This document shows, piece by piece, positions 19,262 to 28,038 of a stretch of 64,000 bases of DNA. The translations under genes were made by a program, and so were the position numbers. The stretch is from Pseudomonadota bacterium. GTDB lineage: Bacteria; Desulfobacterota; Desulfobulbia; Desulfobulbales; Desulfocapsaceae. The stretch lies in contig JAHIUA010000092.1 in assembly GCA_018817385.1 (NCBI GenBank), forward strand, positions 53,222-117,221, given 5' to 3'. The notes under the pieces were generated by a model. That model was not told where the DNA came from and did no database searches. It saw only the letters and a program-made list of their open reading frames with translations. Position 1 is the first letter of the stretch; every line of letters begins with the position of its first letter.

Positions 19262-20713
19262 TTATTTACTTTTTTCCACCACACCTTTACTGATAACAAA
19301 AGAAACTCCGTTCTCTCGTACCTGCTCCACAATCGGACGAATAATGCGTACTCGTCTAACACCAATATTATCACCAATTATTTCATGTTCCATGGGGGAA
19401 TAGTCTTCTTCGTCACCAGGTTTGCCACGTGTCTTGAGCCTTCTACGCCTTGCCATACTCTGAATTGCATCACAAATTGCAGCTCCGCTTTGCAGTAACC
19501 GGGTAACCCCCTCTCCTAAGCGAGGATCAAGCATCTCAATCTCTGGTAAAATCTGCTCTCTACCAACGCTCTCCAAGGTATTAAAACGCATAGAATCCAC
19601 TAACAGATCAGCGATCTGACTATCATCACTGAGTTGCTGAGATTCTCCCGTTCTTACATCTTCTGGAGATTCATTTTTTCCTTCAACAAGCCAATTTTTG
19701 ACATTAGATGGAAGCCCCGGTGTTTTAGCCAGTTTTTTCATCTGTTTTTTTGCATGTTTTTTATGGCCAGAAGCTATGATAAGTACACTTGCCAATGATT
19801 CGTCTGCGATTCCCTGTTTTGCAAGAATCAGCATGGCTTCTAAGATATCTTGTGTCACTAAAATCATAGCCTTGGACTTCATTGCAGAAATTTCCCAGGC
19901 ATGAACAGATAACATTGTCTTAATTACCTTTATGGCTGAATAAGTGCTGGCCTCAGTTGCCAGAGAAAAACGAAGTCGCACCATTTCATGGACAACAGCT
20001 ACAATGCCATCTGCTGCTTCATACAGTGATTCTTCTTTCTTCGGAGCAGGTACGTCCTTAAACGCATTCTGACAGAGATGAAAAAGCCTTCTTCCCGGCT
20101 CTTCACCTGGCTCAGGCATAGTCTTGGCAACTGCAACCTGAAGAGCCACCATAAGGCGTTTAATCCGTTTAGCAGTACTTGTCCCAGGATCTTCAGTGGC
20201 AGGAACAAAATCAACAAACACAGTTCCTAAAACTTCTAATGCAGAACTCAAATCAGGTTCCATGCTTAGCAGTGCTTTTAGAAAAGCGACCCTTGACTGT
20301 TCTCCGGTCTCTTCATAGACTGCAGCCCGGGCACAATAATCGATTCCCCATTCTGGTTTGAGCTGTTCACAAGCAAAGCCAATATAACTGCGATCATCAG
20401 GTTCCATTAATAGAGAGGGTTCGGGTAATTTTTCTGAAAAAGATGCTTCCAGAGATTTGTATATGATTGGTTTTAATTGTTTAACGGAAGAAGCGAGACG
20501 GCCCAGGATTGCCACTGACATAAGACGTTCTGATCCGGCAACAGATGTATCACCAGCTGTATTCAATAAGCTGTCAACGCCACTCAAAAATTGCTTGTCT
20601 TTAGAAGCTTCGTGGTGTTTTCGTGTACCAATTAGATTGCGTAGTGCATCGTACTTTTCCTGCACACTGCCCTTTGAGAATTCATTTATCAGTTTTTTGG
20701 GTGTATCAGTCAT
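19262..20713 (-). CDS. All-helical protein of unknown function, partner of Hsp70-like ATPase
   Basis: 483 aa, first intact gene of the island operon. The sequence reads as continuous amphipathic helices, HEAT/ARM-like, with no enzyme motif, signal peptide or membrane segment. A charged segment with 'KKHAKKQMKKLAK' lies near residue 320 and an 'RRRRLKTRGK' patch near 430. The C-terminal ~50 residues look beta-rich. It sits 12 bp before the Hsp70-like gene, which suggests a dedicated cochaperone, exchange factor or adaptor. Start ATG has GGAGG about 10 nt upstream. I do not recognise the family. Confidence 0.7.
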   Translation of the reverse strand: MTDTPKKLINEFSKGSVQEKYDALRNLIGTRKHHEASKDKQFLSGVDSLLNTAGDTSVAGSERLMSVAILGRLASSVKQLKPIIYKSLEASFSEKLPEPSLLMEPDDRSYIGFACEQLKPEWGIDYCARAAVYEETGEQSRVAFLKALLSMEPDLSSALEVLGTVFVDFVPATEDPGTSTAKRIKRLMVALQVAVAKTMPEPGEEPGRRLFHLCQNAFKDVPAPKKEESLYEAADGIVAVVHEMVRLRFSLATEASTYSAIKVIKTMLSVHAWEISAMKSKAMILVTQDILEAMLILAKQGIADESLASVLIIASGHKKHAKKQMKKLAKTPGLPSNVKNWLVEGKNESPEDVRTGESQQLSDDSQIADLLVDSMRFNTLESVGREQILPEIEMLDPRLGEGVTRLLQSGAAICDAIQSMARRRRLKTRGKPGDEEDYSPMEHEIIGDNIGVRRVRIIRPIVEQVRENGVSFVISKGVVEKSK

Positions 20714-20816
20714 GTTCAGCTACCTCCAACAATGTTTTCTCAATAGCACTAAACAAATTATCAATCAATATGCGTCATTCGTACTTTGAGATGTGCCTCA
20801 ATAGAAAATGATCGAT
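20706..20816 (-). pseudogene. Gene remnant disrupted by a 4-bp tandem duplication
   Basis: Immediately upstream of, and overlapping by a few bases, the 483-aa gene are two coding-like segments: '...IEAHLKVRMTHID' then stop, and 'DNLFSAIEKTLLEVAEHD' then TGA overlapping the next ATG. The frames are separated by a tandem 4-bp repeat (tcaatcaa at 20761-20768). Removing one copy joins them as '...MTHIDNLFSAIEKTL...' in one frame. No start codon remains, so this is the 3' end of a lost gene that was translationally coupled to the 483-aa gene. Confidence 0.4.
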
Positions 20817-21058
20817 ATTAATATATTAGGTCTACTCCTACAGAAGAAAATGTCAAATAATATATTGATTTTAGGCAATTACAAAAATGTGACATTAGCA
20901 GGAATTGGCGACTTTCAATCCGCTGAGGTTCTCCAACTAAAAGGCTTAATTCATTGATCGTCAGCCTTTGTCGGAATTTGTTCTAGAAGCGAAACGTGAT
21001 CATTAATATCATAGTATAGTTAAAGAATTTTCAATGAAGTATCTTTCAATTTGAATTG
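20714..21058. other. Spacer upstream of the defence operon
   Basis: 345 bp, AT-rich. Apart from the remnant at 20706-20816 I see no ORF. A TTGACA and a TAATAT occur on the minus strand around 20825-20855, but they are about 22 bp apart, too wide for a normal sigma70 promoter. The operon promoter is probably here, but I cannot place it. Confidence 0.3.
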
Positions 21059-21772
21059 TTATATATCAATAAGTTTTTCTATCAGATCTGCGAGATAGAA
21101 AGCACTGTGCCCATTAATGTAATAGTGCCACATATTTTTGTCAGAACCTGGACGGTCAAGCAAGCGGCCATCGGCTGCAAGCAAGAGCTTCTTATCGCCT
21201 CGCTCAAAGAGAAACGCTCCAGGATGTTCTTTCATGTTTGCTTTTGGGTCGAGTTCTCTCAATATGCGCTCGGTATGATATGAGTGATTCCAGATTGCCA
21301 ACTCATGGTGATCATTTCGCAGGGCAAGGATAGTAGCGATTTCAAAACACAGTTCATATGCCCCTCCCCAACGCTTATGCCGACAATTCAAATGGGAGAC
21401 ATTTGGAATCGGTTCAATTTCCATGTGGGCAATTGCTTGTTGTACAATTTCCTCTGTTGGTACATTACGAGAACACATCTCTATTGCAGGCAATCCATGA
21501 TCGCCAGGACCGCCCGTTCTCCAATTTTCGACATCACCACCAATTGTCATCCTGCCGTATGTTACCGGATTCTTATCGTTAACGTGACAGGATAGTGAGT
21601 CGAGTTGTATTCCGTAATAGCCCAGACCCTCGTGTGTAATCACCAGGGGCACAATCCCATGTGAGGCATAATAGCGCCTGCAAAACTCATACGCCAGATA
21701 CCAAGCAAGCCCCCAACTTCGCTCAGGTTTTTTAATCTCACGCCAATAACTAAAGAGTTGCGACACATGCAT
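21059..21772 (-). CDS. Hypothetical protein, 237 aa
   Basis: A TTG 15 nt upstream is in frame, but the ATG at 21772 has GAGG about 9 nt before it and is preferred. The protein is mixed alpha/beta, rich in Trp, His and Tyr, with motifs such as 'HLNCRHKRWGGAYELCFE', 'NHSYHTERIL' and 'LLLAADGRLLDRPG'. There is no signal peptide, membrane helix or enzyme motif I can assign. It lies between the defence operon and the ADP-ribosylglycohydrolase on the same strand. Function unknown; clustered His/Cys could suggest metal binding, but this is weak. Confidence 0.65.
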   Translation of the reverse strand: MHVSQLFSYWREIKKPERSWGLAWYLAYEFCRRYYASHGIVPLVITHEGLGYYGIQLDSLSCHVNDKNPVTYGRMTIGGDVENWRTGGPGDHGLPAIEMCSRNVPTEEIVQQAIAHMEIEPIPNVSHLNCRHKRWGGAYELCFEIATILALRNDHHELAIWNHSYHTERILRELDPKANMKEHPGAFLFERGDKKLLLAADGRLLDRPGSDKNMWHYYINGHSAFYLADLIEKLIDI

Positions 21773-21868
21773 GCTGGATAACCTCAAAAAAGTTTAATGA
21801 GCCAGTCCAAAAGTTGATGATATTACGTGAAAATTTCGCCATCAACGAGGGACAGGTGTTCTGATTTT

Positions 21869-22756
21869 TCAAACTTCGGCAGTCAATAAGTCATCCGCCA
21901 TGGAGGTAATCAAATCGAGGTGGGCGATACACTCACACCATTCATGCGGGATGCTGAAAATACCATAATATGCCCCAGCAAGTTGCCCAAAGATAGCGCC
22001 GGTAGTATCCGCGTCATTGCCCAAATTGACTGCAAGCAAACAACCCTCTTCAAAAGTTTCGGAATTATAAAATGCCCACAGCGCTGCTTCAAGCGACTGG
22101 ACAACATAGCCACTGCCGATTATTTCAGGTGGTTCCATTTGTTTGAAGGATCCGCAGGCAATCTCTTGAATTTTGTCACTCAGAGGCTCACGCTGCCAAA
22201 TACCGGCCGCTGGTGTGTAATTATCAGAGAGCAATTGCTCTTTTGATTTGCCCTGAAGAGCTCCAACAATAAGTCCGCCAAAATACCGGCAGGCATCAAG
22301 GCAAGTCTCCGCGCCATGTGTCGTTTTTGAGCTTTCCGCACTCATACGAATTGCCTTTTCAGGAGCGGCTGCAAAGAACAAGGGAATCGGTGCGATACGC
22401 ATCAGACTCCCATTGCCGGCAGTGTAAGGATCGATGGAACCGGCAAATGGATCTCCTGTACGGTCAAATTGCCTTAAGGCCTCAGAAACCGTATTACCAA
22501 TATCGAAGCACCGACCGTTGCTGCTCAGGTAACCTTCTTTCCACCAACGGGTATACCGCTCCATTTGATCAAGGGCGTTGAAGGTTCCACATTCAATAAG
22601 ACTTTCAGCGAGACAGAGTGCCATAGATGTATCATCTGTCCACTGCCCTTTGCCGAGGCCAAAGGGGCCGCCTCCAACAATAGTTGTCATGGGTGCGAAG
22701 GTGCCTGGCGCCCTAAACTCAACCGTTGTTCCCAGAGCATCCCCTACAGCCAGCAA
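21869..22756 (-). CDS. ADP-ribosylglycohydrolase (DraG-like), possibly N-terminally clipped
   Basis: 295 aa. It shows the family's metal-binding signatures: 'GDALG' near the start, 'GQWTDDTSMAL' (~38) and 'NLGNDADTTGAIFGQLAGA' (~245). These enzymes remove ADP-ribose from proteins or small molecules. The only usable start is a TTG at 22756, directly after an in-frame TGA, and the domain begins abruptly: the usual short helix before 'AVGDALG' is missing. The upstream phosphatase ORF overlaps it by 38 bp in another frame and stops just after its active site. The pair therefore looks like a deletion junction. The catalytic residues are intact, so activity through coupled re-initiation is possible. 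Confidence 0.8.
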   Translation of the reverse strand: MLAVGDALGTTVEFRAPGTFAPMTTIVGGGPFGLGKGQWTDDTSMALCLAESLIECGTFNALDQMERYTRWWKEGYLSSNGRCFDIGNTVSEALRQFDRTGDPFAGSIDPYTAGNGSLMRIAPIPLFFAAAPEKAIRMSAESSKTTHGAETCLDACRYFGGLIVGALQGKSKEQLLSDNYTPAAGIWQREPLSDKIQEIACGSFKQMEPPEIIGSGYVVQSLEAALWAFYNSETFEEGCLLAVNLGNDADTTGAIFGQLAGAYYGIFSIPHEWCECIAHLDLITSMADDLLTAEV

Positions 22757-23099
22757 TCATACCAGTTCGACCAACCCCACCCCAGCAATGGAGATATACC
22801 ATTCTCTCTTTCTGGATATGATGATCAATTGTGTCAAGAATCTTTACCGTTGCAATCGTGGAGTTTGGGACAGAAATATCTCGTATCGGAAATCGCTCAT
22901 GGCAGATTCCGTCAAGTAAGCCTGTATACGGCAGCAAATTCTCGTCTTCCTCCGTCAAGTCAATAAAAGCATTAACTCCTGCAGAAATCAAAGTATGTAT
23001 CTTTACCCGTGAGGACTCCTCGTCTTTGTTTCTGGGATATTCTCCCGCGAGTAATTTGCCGGGAGCTACCCAATAACAGTTTGCAATTGGCTGCTGCAT
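22719..23099 (-). pseudogene. Truncated dual-specificity/tyrosine phosphatase
   Basis: 126 aa. It carries the phosphatase P-loop 'HCWGGVGRTG' near residue 100 (HCx5R) and an upstream 'FIDLTEEDE' typical of DSP/PTP-like proteins of about 170 aa. The frame ends 16 residues after the P-loop Arg, with the last eight residues read out of frame across the ADP-ribosylglycohydrolase start, so the C-terminal helices that complete the fold are gone. The general acid region is present. It probably arose by a deletion that fused this gene to its neighbour. Activity is unlikely but not excluded. Confidence 0.65.
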
Positions 23100-23198
23100 T
23101 GTTTTTTATCCATATCTAATTTAAGAGACTGTATGATCTCATTTAGAATCATGTATGTCAATTAAGCCTCTATATTTTCAAACATATCCACCAAAATG

Positions 23199-26100
23199 TC
23201 ACACATGTGGACGTGTAAGATTTAAATCAATGCAGGCACCATCTATTAACTGCCTGACACGCGTCAAATCAGGCCCCATGTGAACCTGAAACTTCATTCT
23301 CTTCGGCAGTATATAATTAAAAATAATTTCCTTATTATCTCCCCCCCTCTCAATCTGCTGGGGATGGCCAACCAAGTTGGTGACTTCATCGATCGCCATT
23401 CCTTGTCGTAGTTTTTTAAAGGGAGCGATCAATTTATCCAATGTTGTTTCACCTTTTAGCTTACCATTCCCGGCAATTTCGACTTCACCGACAAGGTGAT
23501 CATCACCTGAGGTCTCGAGTCTCAGTGTCAACACCTGGCGGGACTCATCGACTCGGCCATAGTTTGTGAAAACAGTTACTGTCACCGTGCATGGTCCACA
23601 TATAGTCTGCTGGTGAGAACCGAAATAATGGGCCTTAATTTGGTAGCTTCCCGGAACTGCTTTTCTGAGCACATATTCTTCAGGACCATACCCATCCCTG
23701 AAATCTCTTGATACGAGCCCCCCTGTTTCAGTCAATTTATGCGCATAATAAGCGTGTTCTCCTGTGGGTTCGAAAACATGCAGGTCAACATCCGTCAGAT
23801 CCGCGTCCCATGACATGGAAATACGTAAATCCAGATCGAGATTCCTGATCAGCCGCTTATCTATGTATTCGGGTATATTTATAGATTTTTGCCTGGCAAG
23901 ATCGATCAAACGGTTGAGTTCCATGAGAGCGATAATCTCAATCTCCGGGAAACGTTCCCATTCATTCGATACTACTTCATAGAGAAGCTGCATCGCCCTT
24001 ATGATGTCATCCTCTTTCCCATCACGATCCCACCGGCTCCCCAAAACAAGAGCCAGGTCTCGATGAGACTGGGGTTCATCATCACGCAGAGCAAGCACCC
24101 TCTCAAAGACAGTAATTGCTGCATCAAGTTCATCTGCCTGCTGCAGACGCCAGGCATATATCCGCATTAATGCGACATCTTCTAACCCACTTTCCAATAA
24201 ATTGGAAAGGACGCGGACACCCAGATCTTTCATGCCCTGTTTTAGAAAAAGATCTCCACAATCCAGATGAAAAGAAGGACTGTTTTTATTTTCAGAGCAC
24301 AGCGTAAGATAGGTTTGGTATCGATCTGAAAGCTCAGCATCGATCAGGTCTTTAATGTAGGGAGTATCCGGGTTCCAGGGCTTAATGGATATAGTCGCAT
24401 CAGCTGCATGATCACCTTCAAAAACTTCAGTGTTTGAGCGAGCCCGACGAGATGGATCAGGCATACTAAAAGAGGAACACTCATGATCATCTTCACGACT
24501 ATGTAAAGCTTCATAACCAATGTCATCAAGAGAATAGTCCTCGGAACTTTCAATAGAGAGGGACGGAGAAAGTTCATCTGAAAAGAACTGCAGTTGGTCT
24601 CTTCTAGATTCCCATCCGAAAGCGCCTGGAGAATCATTCAGCCGATTACTCGGTTTTTTGTAATTGCCGTCATATTCCTTCTCCCACCATTCGACTCGCC
24701 TTTTCCACATCCCCACTACGTCTTCTAGGTGATCTTTTTTTTCTTTATTCTTTGTTTTAGAGAAACCATTTACGGCATCCCAATAAGCCTCCCGCATTTC
24801 TGGCTGAAAAGCAGGTGGCTCGACACGATATTCGATGTATTGCTCAACACTATCGAGGACAAGAAGTGAAGTGCCCGGTGAAACTATGCCGAAACGACGC
24901 GCCAGTAGTAACAATTGTTCGTCTTCTGAGCTTTGTGTCAAAGAGAGTTTTTGGATCTGTTGGCCTGCCCACTGCCTGCCAATACGGCTTCCCTTACTTG
25001 AATTTGCAGAGACAATTGCCAGATCAACTTCTGAAAGGTCAGGGTACTGCAAAGAGATTTTTCCGGTTTCAGCCTCCAATTTGCCGATGATATTTGTTCT
25101 GCCCGGGACAGTTTTGATATTAATATCTGCACAACCAAGAGAGCTTATAATTTTTGGAACTGCTGTTTTGGAACATATTTGTTCAACTGCCTCTCCTGGC
25201 TTTATATTGAGTAGATTGACATATGTTCCTCCACTTTGATCGGCAAGATACTCCAGATACGGTGCGTTACCTTTCCGGCTAGAATTGATGGTATAAACTC
25301 TTTTATCAGAAATGGCCGGCAATGTCCCTTTTACGGTATCCATCCCGTCACTAAAGAGAAACCAGGCTTCACACCCAGCAGCAGGAATCGAGCTGAAATC
25401 AAGCGAAGCGAGGTCTGTTGCCCCATCGTATGGCAGACTTTTTAAAAATTGAACGAGTTCTGTTGAATCTCCGCTTTGAATTTCAAAAACATGAATTTGT
25501 TTTTCAATCTGGTTACGAAATACCTGCAGATGAACGGTAAGCGTCTGCCAGCCCTCAAGCAGCACATGCAGAAACTCCAAGTCATTTTCGATCTGCACTC
25601 TGCTGCCCGAAGCGTCCCAGGCAATAGCTATGTTTCTGGGCAACCATTTATCTGCATCGGCTTTTTCCTGACTCACAGTGCTTATACAAAAAAAACACCC
25701 CCCATCGTCGGTCTTTTCCACCATGACTAATTCAGCCAGCAAATCAGGCAACCGAATGAGTAGATCTTCGGTAATCAATCCTTTGGTCAGTTTCGCCTCT
25801 GCAATCCATGCCTGGTGCCATGCCGTTAATGTCATATTGCCAATACCACCGGTAATTTGCGGACGGCATGGGGCCTGACTCACCTCTACTCTTAAAGCAA
25901 CTTCCTCTACCTGCCCGGCATGACTCAGTGGGAGATGATACGCAGCCTCATTACCGCTGACAGTAAGTTCTGTTATATAGGTAATGCTCACTGTTCTGGT
26001 ACCCTTGGGTGGGAATGGGTAGATTCTGGTCTTGTAAACATTACCTTGGACTTGCTCAACAAGACCTGGGTCGGCACCTTTTCTCTCCTCGGCTTCCAGT

Positions 26101-26408
26101 ATCTTTCGTGCCTCCTTTTTAGGGACAATCACCCCATCTCTCATGATACCGTCGATGTCGAGTGCATAGCCGCAGACCACCGCATTATCTGGCAGCGGAA
26201 AAACCAATTCACCTGAGAAGGTTCTCTTGTTGGGATTATAAAAGTGCATTACCTGCGTTGTTTCAGCGTAAATGCCTGTCACCGACACCTTGATCTCAAG
26301 ACTCTGTAACTGAACCGGCTTTTCAGCTTTTGCAGATTTGATATAAGGGAGCATATCTGCGGGATTGAATTGACGATTGGTATTTCTGAATTGCAGGGGT
26401 AATGTCAT
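23199..26408 (-). CDS. Large VIT / vWA / helical-repeat / DUF2135 protein
   Basis: 1069 aa from the ATG at 26408, which has GGAG a few nt upstream; an ATG 12 nt earlier lacks one. Residues ~1-160 form a VIT domain ('GELVFPLPDNAVVCGY', 'GNVYKTRIYPFPPKGTR'). Residues ~260-430 form a vWA-like domain keeping MIDAS elements 'DASGS', 'GATD' and 'SDGMD'. Residues ~560-660 are acidic and low-complexity. Residues ~690-860 are TPR-like helices. A DUF2135/YfaP-like beta domain ('SWDADLTDVDLHVFEPTGE') follows, and a last ~80 residues resemble SmpA/BamE ('GMAIDEVTNLVGHPQ'). There is no signal peptide, so it is probably cytosolic. It lies just upstream of the phosphatase, consistent with a metal-dependent scaffold in a stress or signalling set. 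Confidence 0.8.
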   Translation of the reverse strand: MTLPLQFRNTNRQFNPADMLPYIKSAKAEKPVQLQSLEIKVSVTGIYAETTQVMHFYNPNKRTFSGELVFPLPDNAVVCGYALDIDGIMRDGVIVPKKEARKILEAEERKGADPGLVEQVQGNVYKTRIYPFPPKGTRTVSITYITELTVSGNEAAYHLPLSHAGQVEEVALRVEVSQAPCRPQITGGIGNMTLTAWHQAWIAEAKLTKGLITEDLLIRLPDLLAELVMVEKTDDGGCFFCISTVSQEKADADKWLPRNIAIAWDASGSRVQIENDLEFLHVLLEGWQTLTVHLQVFRNQIEKQIHVFEIQSGDSTELVQFLKSLPYDGATDLASLDFSSIPAAGCEAWFLFSDGMDTVKGTLPAISDKRVYTINSSRKGNAPYLEYLADQSGGTYVNLLNIKPGEAVEQICSKTAVPKIISSLGCADINIKTVPGRTNIIGKLEAETGKISLQYPDLSEVDLAIVSANSSKGSRIGRQWAGQQIQKLSLTQSSEDEQLLLLARRFGIVSPGTSLLVLDSVEQYIEYRVEPPAFQPEMREAYWDAVNGFSKTKNKEKKDHLEDVVGMWKRRVEWWEKEYDGNYKKPSNRLNDSPGAFGWESRRDQLQFFSDELSPSLSIESSEDYSLDDIGYEALHSREDDHECSSFSMPDPSRRARSNTEVFEGDHAADATISIKPWNPDTPYIKDLIDAELSDRYQTYLTLCSENKNSPSFHLDCGDLFLKQGMKDLGVRVLSNLLESGLEDVALMRIYAWRLQQADELDAAITVFERVLALRDDEPQSHRDLALVLGSRWDRDGKEDDIIRAMQLLYEVVSNEWERFPEIEIIALMELNRLIDLARQKSINIPEYIDKRLIRNLDLDLRISMSWDADLTDVDLHVFEPTGEHAYYAHKLTETGGLVSRDFRDGYGPEEYVLRKAVPGSYQIKAHYFGSHQQTICGPCTVTVTVFTNYGRVDESRQVLTLRLETSGDDHLVGEVEIAGNGKLKGETTLDKLIAPFKKLRQGMAIDEVTNLVGHPQQIERGGDNKEIIFNYILPKRMKFQVHMGPDLTRVRQLIDGACIDLNLTRPHV

Positions 26409-26776
26409 AGTCGTCTCCATATAAAGTTCTTATCTTTTCATGCTGCCCAATAATTCTTTGCCTAAAATACAACTATACAACGCCTGGTATGACAGACACT
26501 GTCCTATCAGGGATACTTCAAAGATCTGGTACTGAATTGTTGGATATTTTTTGCTTCGCTATGGTTATGTGATGAGTCGACAATACGTCTGCCAATTCGA
26601 CGGTTGTCTACTGCAACCATTGATCATCTGTTAATCCTGGACAATTCACCTTGCTAACGCTCTGTTTTCATGGAAAAAATAAAAATATTTTAAAAAAATT
26701 AAAAATTTTGCTGCAAATGACTCTATTCTGCTCCCTGAAATCGCTTTTTCTCCAACATAAAGTCAGGATATTTTTC
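26409..26776. other. Intergenic region, no gene seen
   Basis: 368 bp between two minus-strand genes. I find no convincing ORF, terminator, repeat or promoter; the right part is an A/T-rich run around 26680-26710. Confidence 0.4.
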
Positions 26777-27367
26777 TTAATCCTTGTTCAATTTCTTGAA
26801 CATCTCCGGGTTACGCGCTCGCCACCATTCGAGATAGTGTTTGTTGCAGCAAAAATGCGATACCTCATGTATTCGGATCCCATGCTCGAAAGAACTGTCA
26901 CAGATCACGCAATTCCCACTGACATTAAGCTCCGGGAGAATATTACTGTGGGCTGGAATCCGGAAATAAGTGCTGTTTTCATACAACCCAGGATAGAACA
27001 GCTGTCCCCCGATTCGTGAGACTCCATGGGATTCGGTAGTGCATATTGTCCACAAAGGTCCTGGGACAGGGATGCCTTCTTTTGCAGCTGCAGAAGTTGA
27101 ATATGACGAGCATGTGGAGACCATCTTCTTTGGCTTGTCATCACGCGGATTTCGCATGATGTAGAATCTATCCAGACAACCTTTACTGCAATACTTGAAA
27201 GAGAGATATGTATTATCAAAATCAAGAGACTGCTTTTTACTTTCCTTTATGAACTTGTCTTTATAGCCAGGGGTTATCACGTTTCCGATCAGTTTGGTCC
27301 AACGCTCCTCAAGCGCTGAATAAGAAAAGAGTTCTACCGTCCAGTGCACACAGCTGGTACAGAGCAT
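26777..27367 (-). CDS. Putative zinc-binding protein, 196 aa
   Basis: The start ATG at 27367 has AGGAGG about 8 nt upstream. Three Cys/His clusters suggest structural zinc: N-terminal 'CTSCVHW', central 'CSKGCLDRFY' (YHS/TRASH-like) and C-terminal 'CVICDSSF' followed by 'HEVSHFCCNKHYLEWW'. No catalytic motif or membrane segment is seen. It lies upstream of the VIT/vWA gene and downstream of the WYL/small-protein divergon, all on the minus strand except WYL. Function unknown; a metal-sensing or nucleic-acid-binding role is possible. Confidence 0.7.
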   Translation of the reverse strand: MLCTSCVHWTVELFSYSALEERWTKLIGNVITPGYKDKFIKESKKQSLDFDNTYLSFKYCSKGCLDRFYIMRNPRDDKPKKMVSTCSSYSTSAAAKEGIPVPGPLWTICTTESHGVSRIGGQLFYPGLYENSTYFRIPAHSNILPELNVSGNCVICDSSFEHGIRIHEVSHFCCNKHYLEWWRARNPEMFKKLNKD

Positions 27368-27710
27368 AGAGCAACCTCCTCATTTTGAAATAAAGACTTG
27401 TAGACACAAACGTTCCAGCGCCTGCGTAAACAAAAACCAGGCTGAAATAAAACTTAAATTTTGATGTCCGACTTCAGGACGCAAAAATTCTGCACGGCAG
27501 TTCTTCTTTGTTTGCCGTTAATTGTTGCAAATCAGAATGTTAGATCATGTTCAGATAATATTTTCGGATGAATGGGCTTCATTATACGATAATTTTCCAT
27601 AAATGCAATAGCAGGACAAGTATCTGTAATTATATGATTTAAAGATGAACAGCTTTTCCCGAAGGCTCCATAGGTACGTGTTCTTATCGGGCTCCAGAAT
27701 GCTATGACTC
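27368..27710. other. Intergenic region, no gene seen
   Basis: 343 bp, AT-rich. A weak minus-strand open frame (27551-27742) has no ribosome site and unlikely composition. One short hairpin (GTCC ... GGAC near 27463-27473) is visible but lacks a U-tract. Confidence 0.35.
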
Positions 27711-27986
27711 TTACTCAAAGAACTCATCTTCAAAATAGCCATCCTCGCTTAGTTCGCTTTGAAACAAACCTTGATTTGCCGATTTTTGCCCATCAATGTG
27801 AGGATCAATAAATTCTTCCATCAGGAAATAAGAACCAACTGAGCCACCAGAAAAATCATCCTCTTTCCCTTTACTCACAATCGTATCGCCACCACTCTGG
27901 TGATTTTTGTCATGCTGACAATTTTCACTCCCGAACAGACGGTAACCAATCCAAATCACAACTGCTGGAAAAACGAACCACTCCAT
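27711..27986 (-). CDS. Small membrane-anchored acidic protein, 91 aa
   Basis: A longer open frame exists, but the ATG at 27986 has a perfect AGGAGG five nt upstream and is clearly the start. The first ~18 residues are a hydrophobic anchor ('MEWFVFPAVVIWIGYRLF'); the rest is hydrophilic and strongly acidic at the C-terminus ('SEDGYFEDEFFE'). It is transcribed divergently from the WYL regulator across a 103-bp region with a perfect palindrome, so it may be that regulator's target. No family recognised. Confidence 0.6.
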   Translation of the reverse strand: MEWFVFPAVVIWIGYRLFGSENCQHDKNHQSGGDTIVSKGKEDDFSGGSVGSYFLMEEFIDPHIDGQKSANQGLFQSELSEDGYFEDEFFE

Positions 27987-28038
27987 AGCATCCTCCTGAC
28001 ACAAAAGATAATTTTTGACTCCTCTGTCTTTTCTAAGA

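Noticed and set aside
1..20713. Classification as DISARM or BREX
   Set aside because: No DUF1998 protein, no DrmA-type helicase and no PglZ or BrxC-like gene in the visible part; only the methylase and SNF2/PLD themes are shared.
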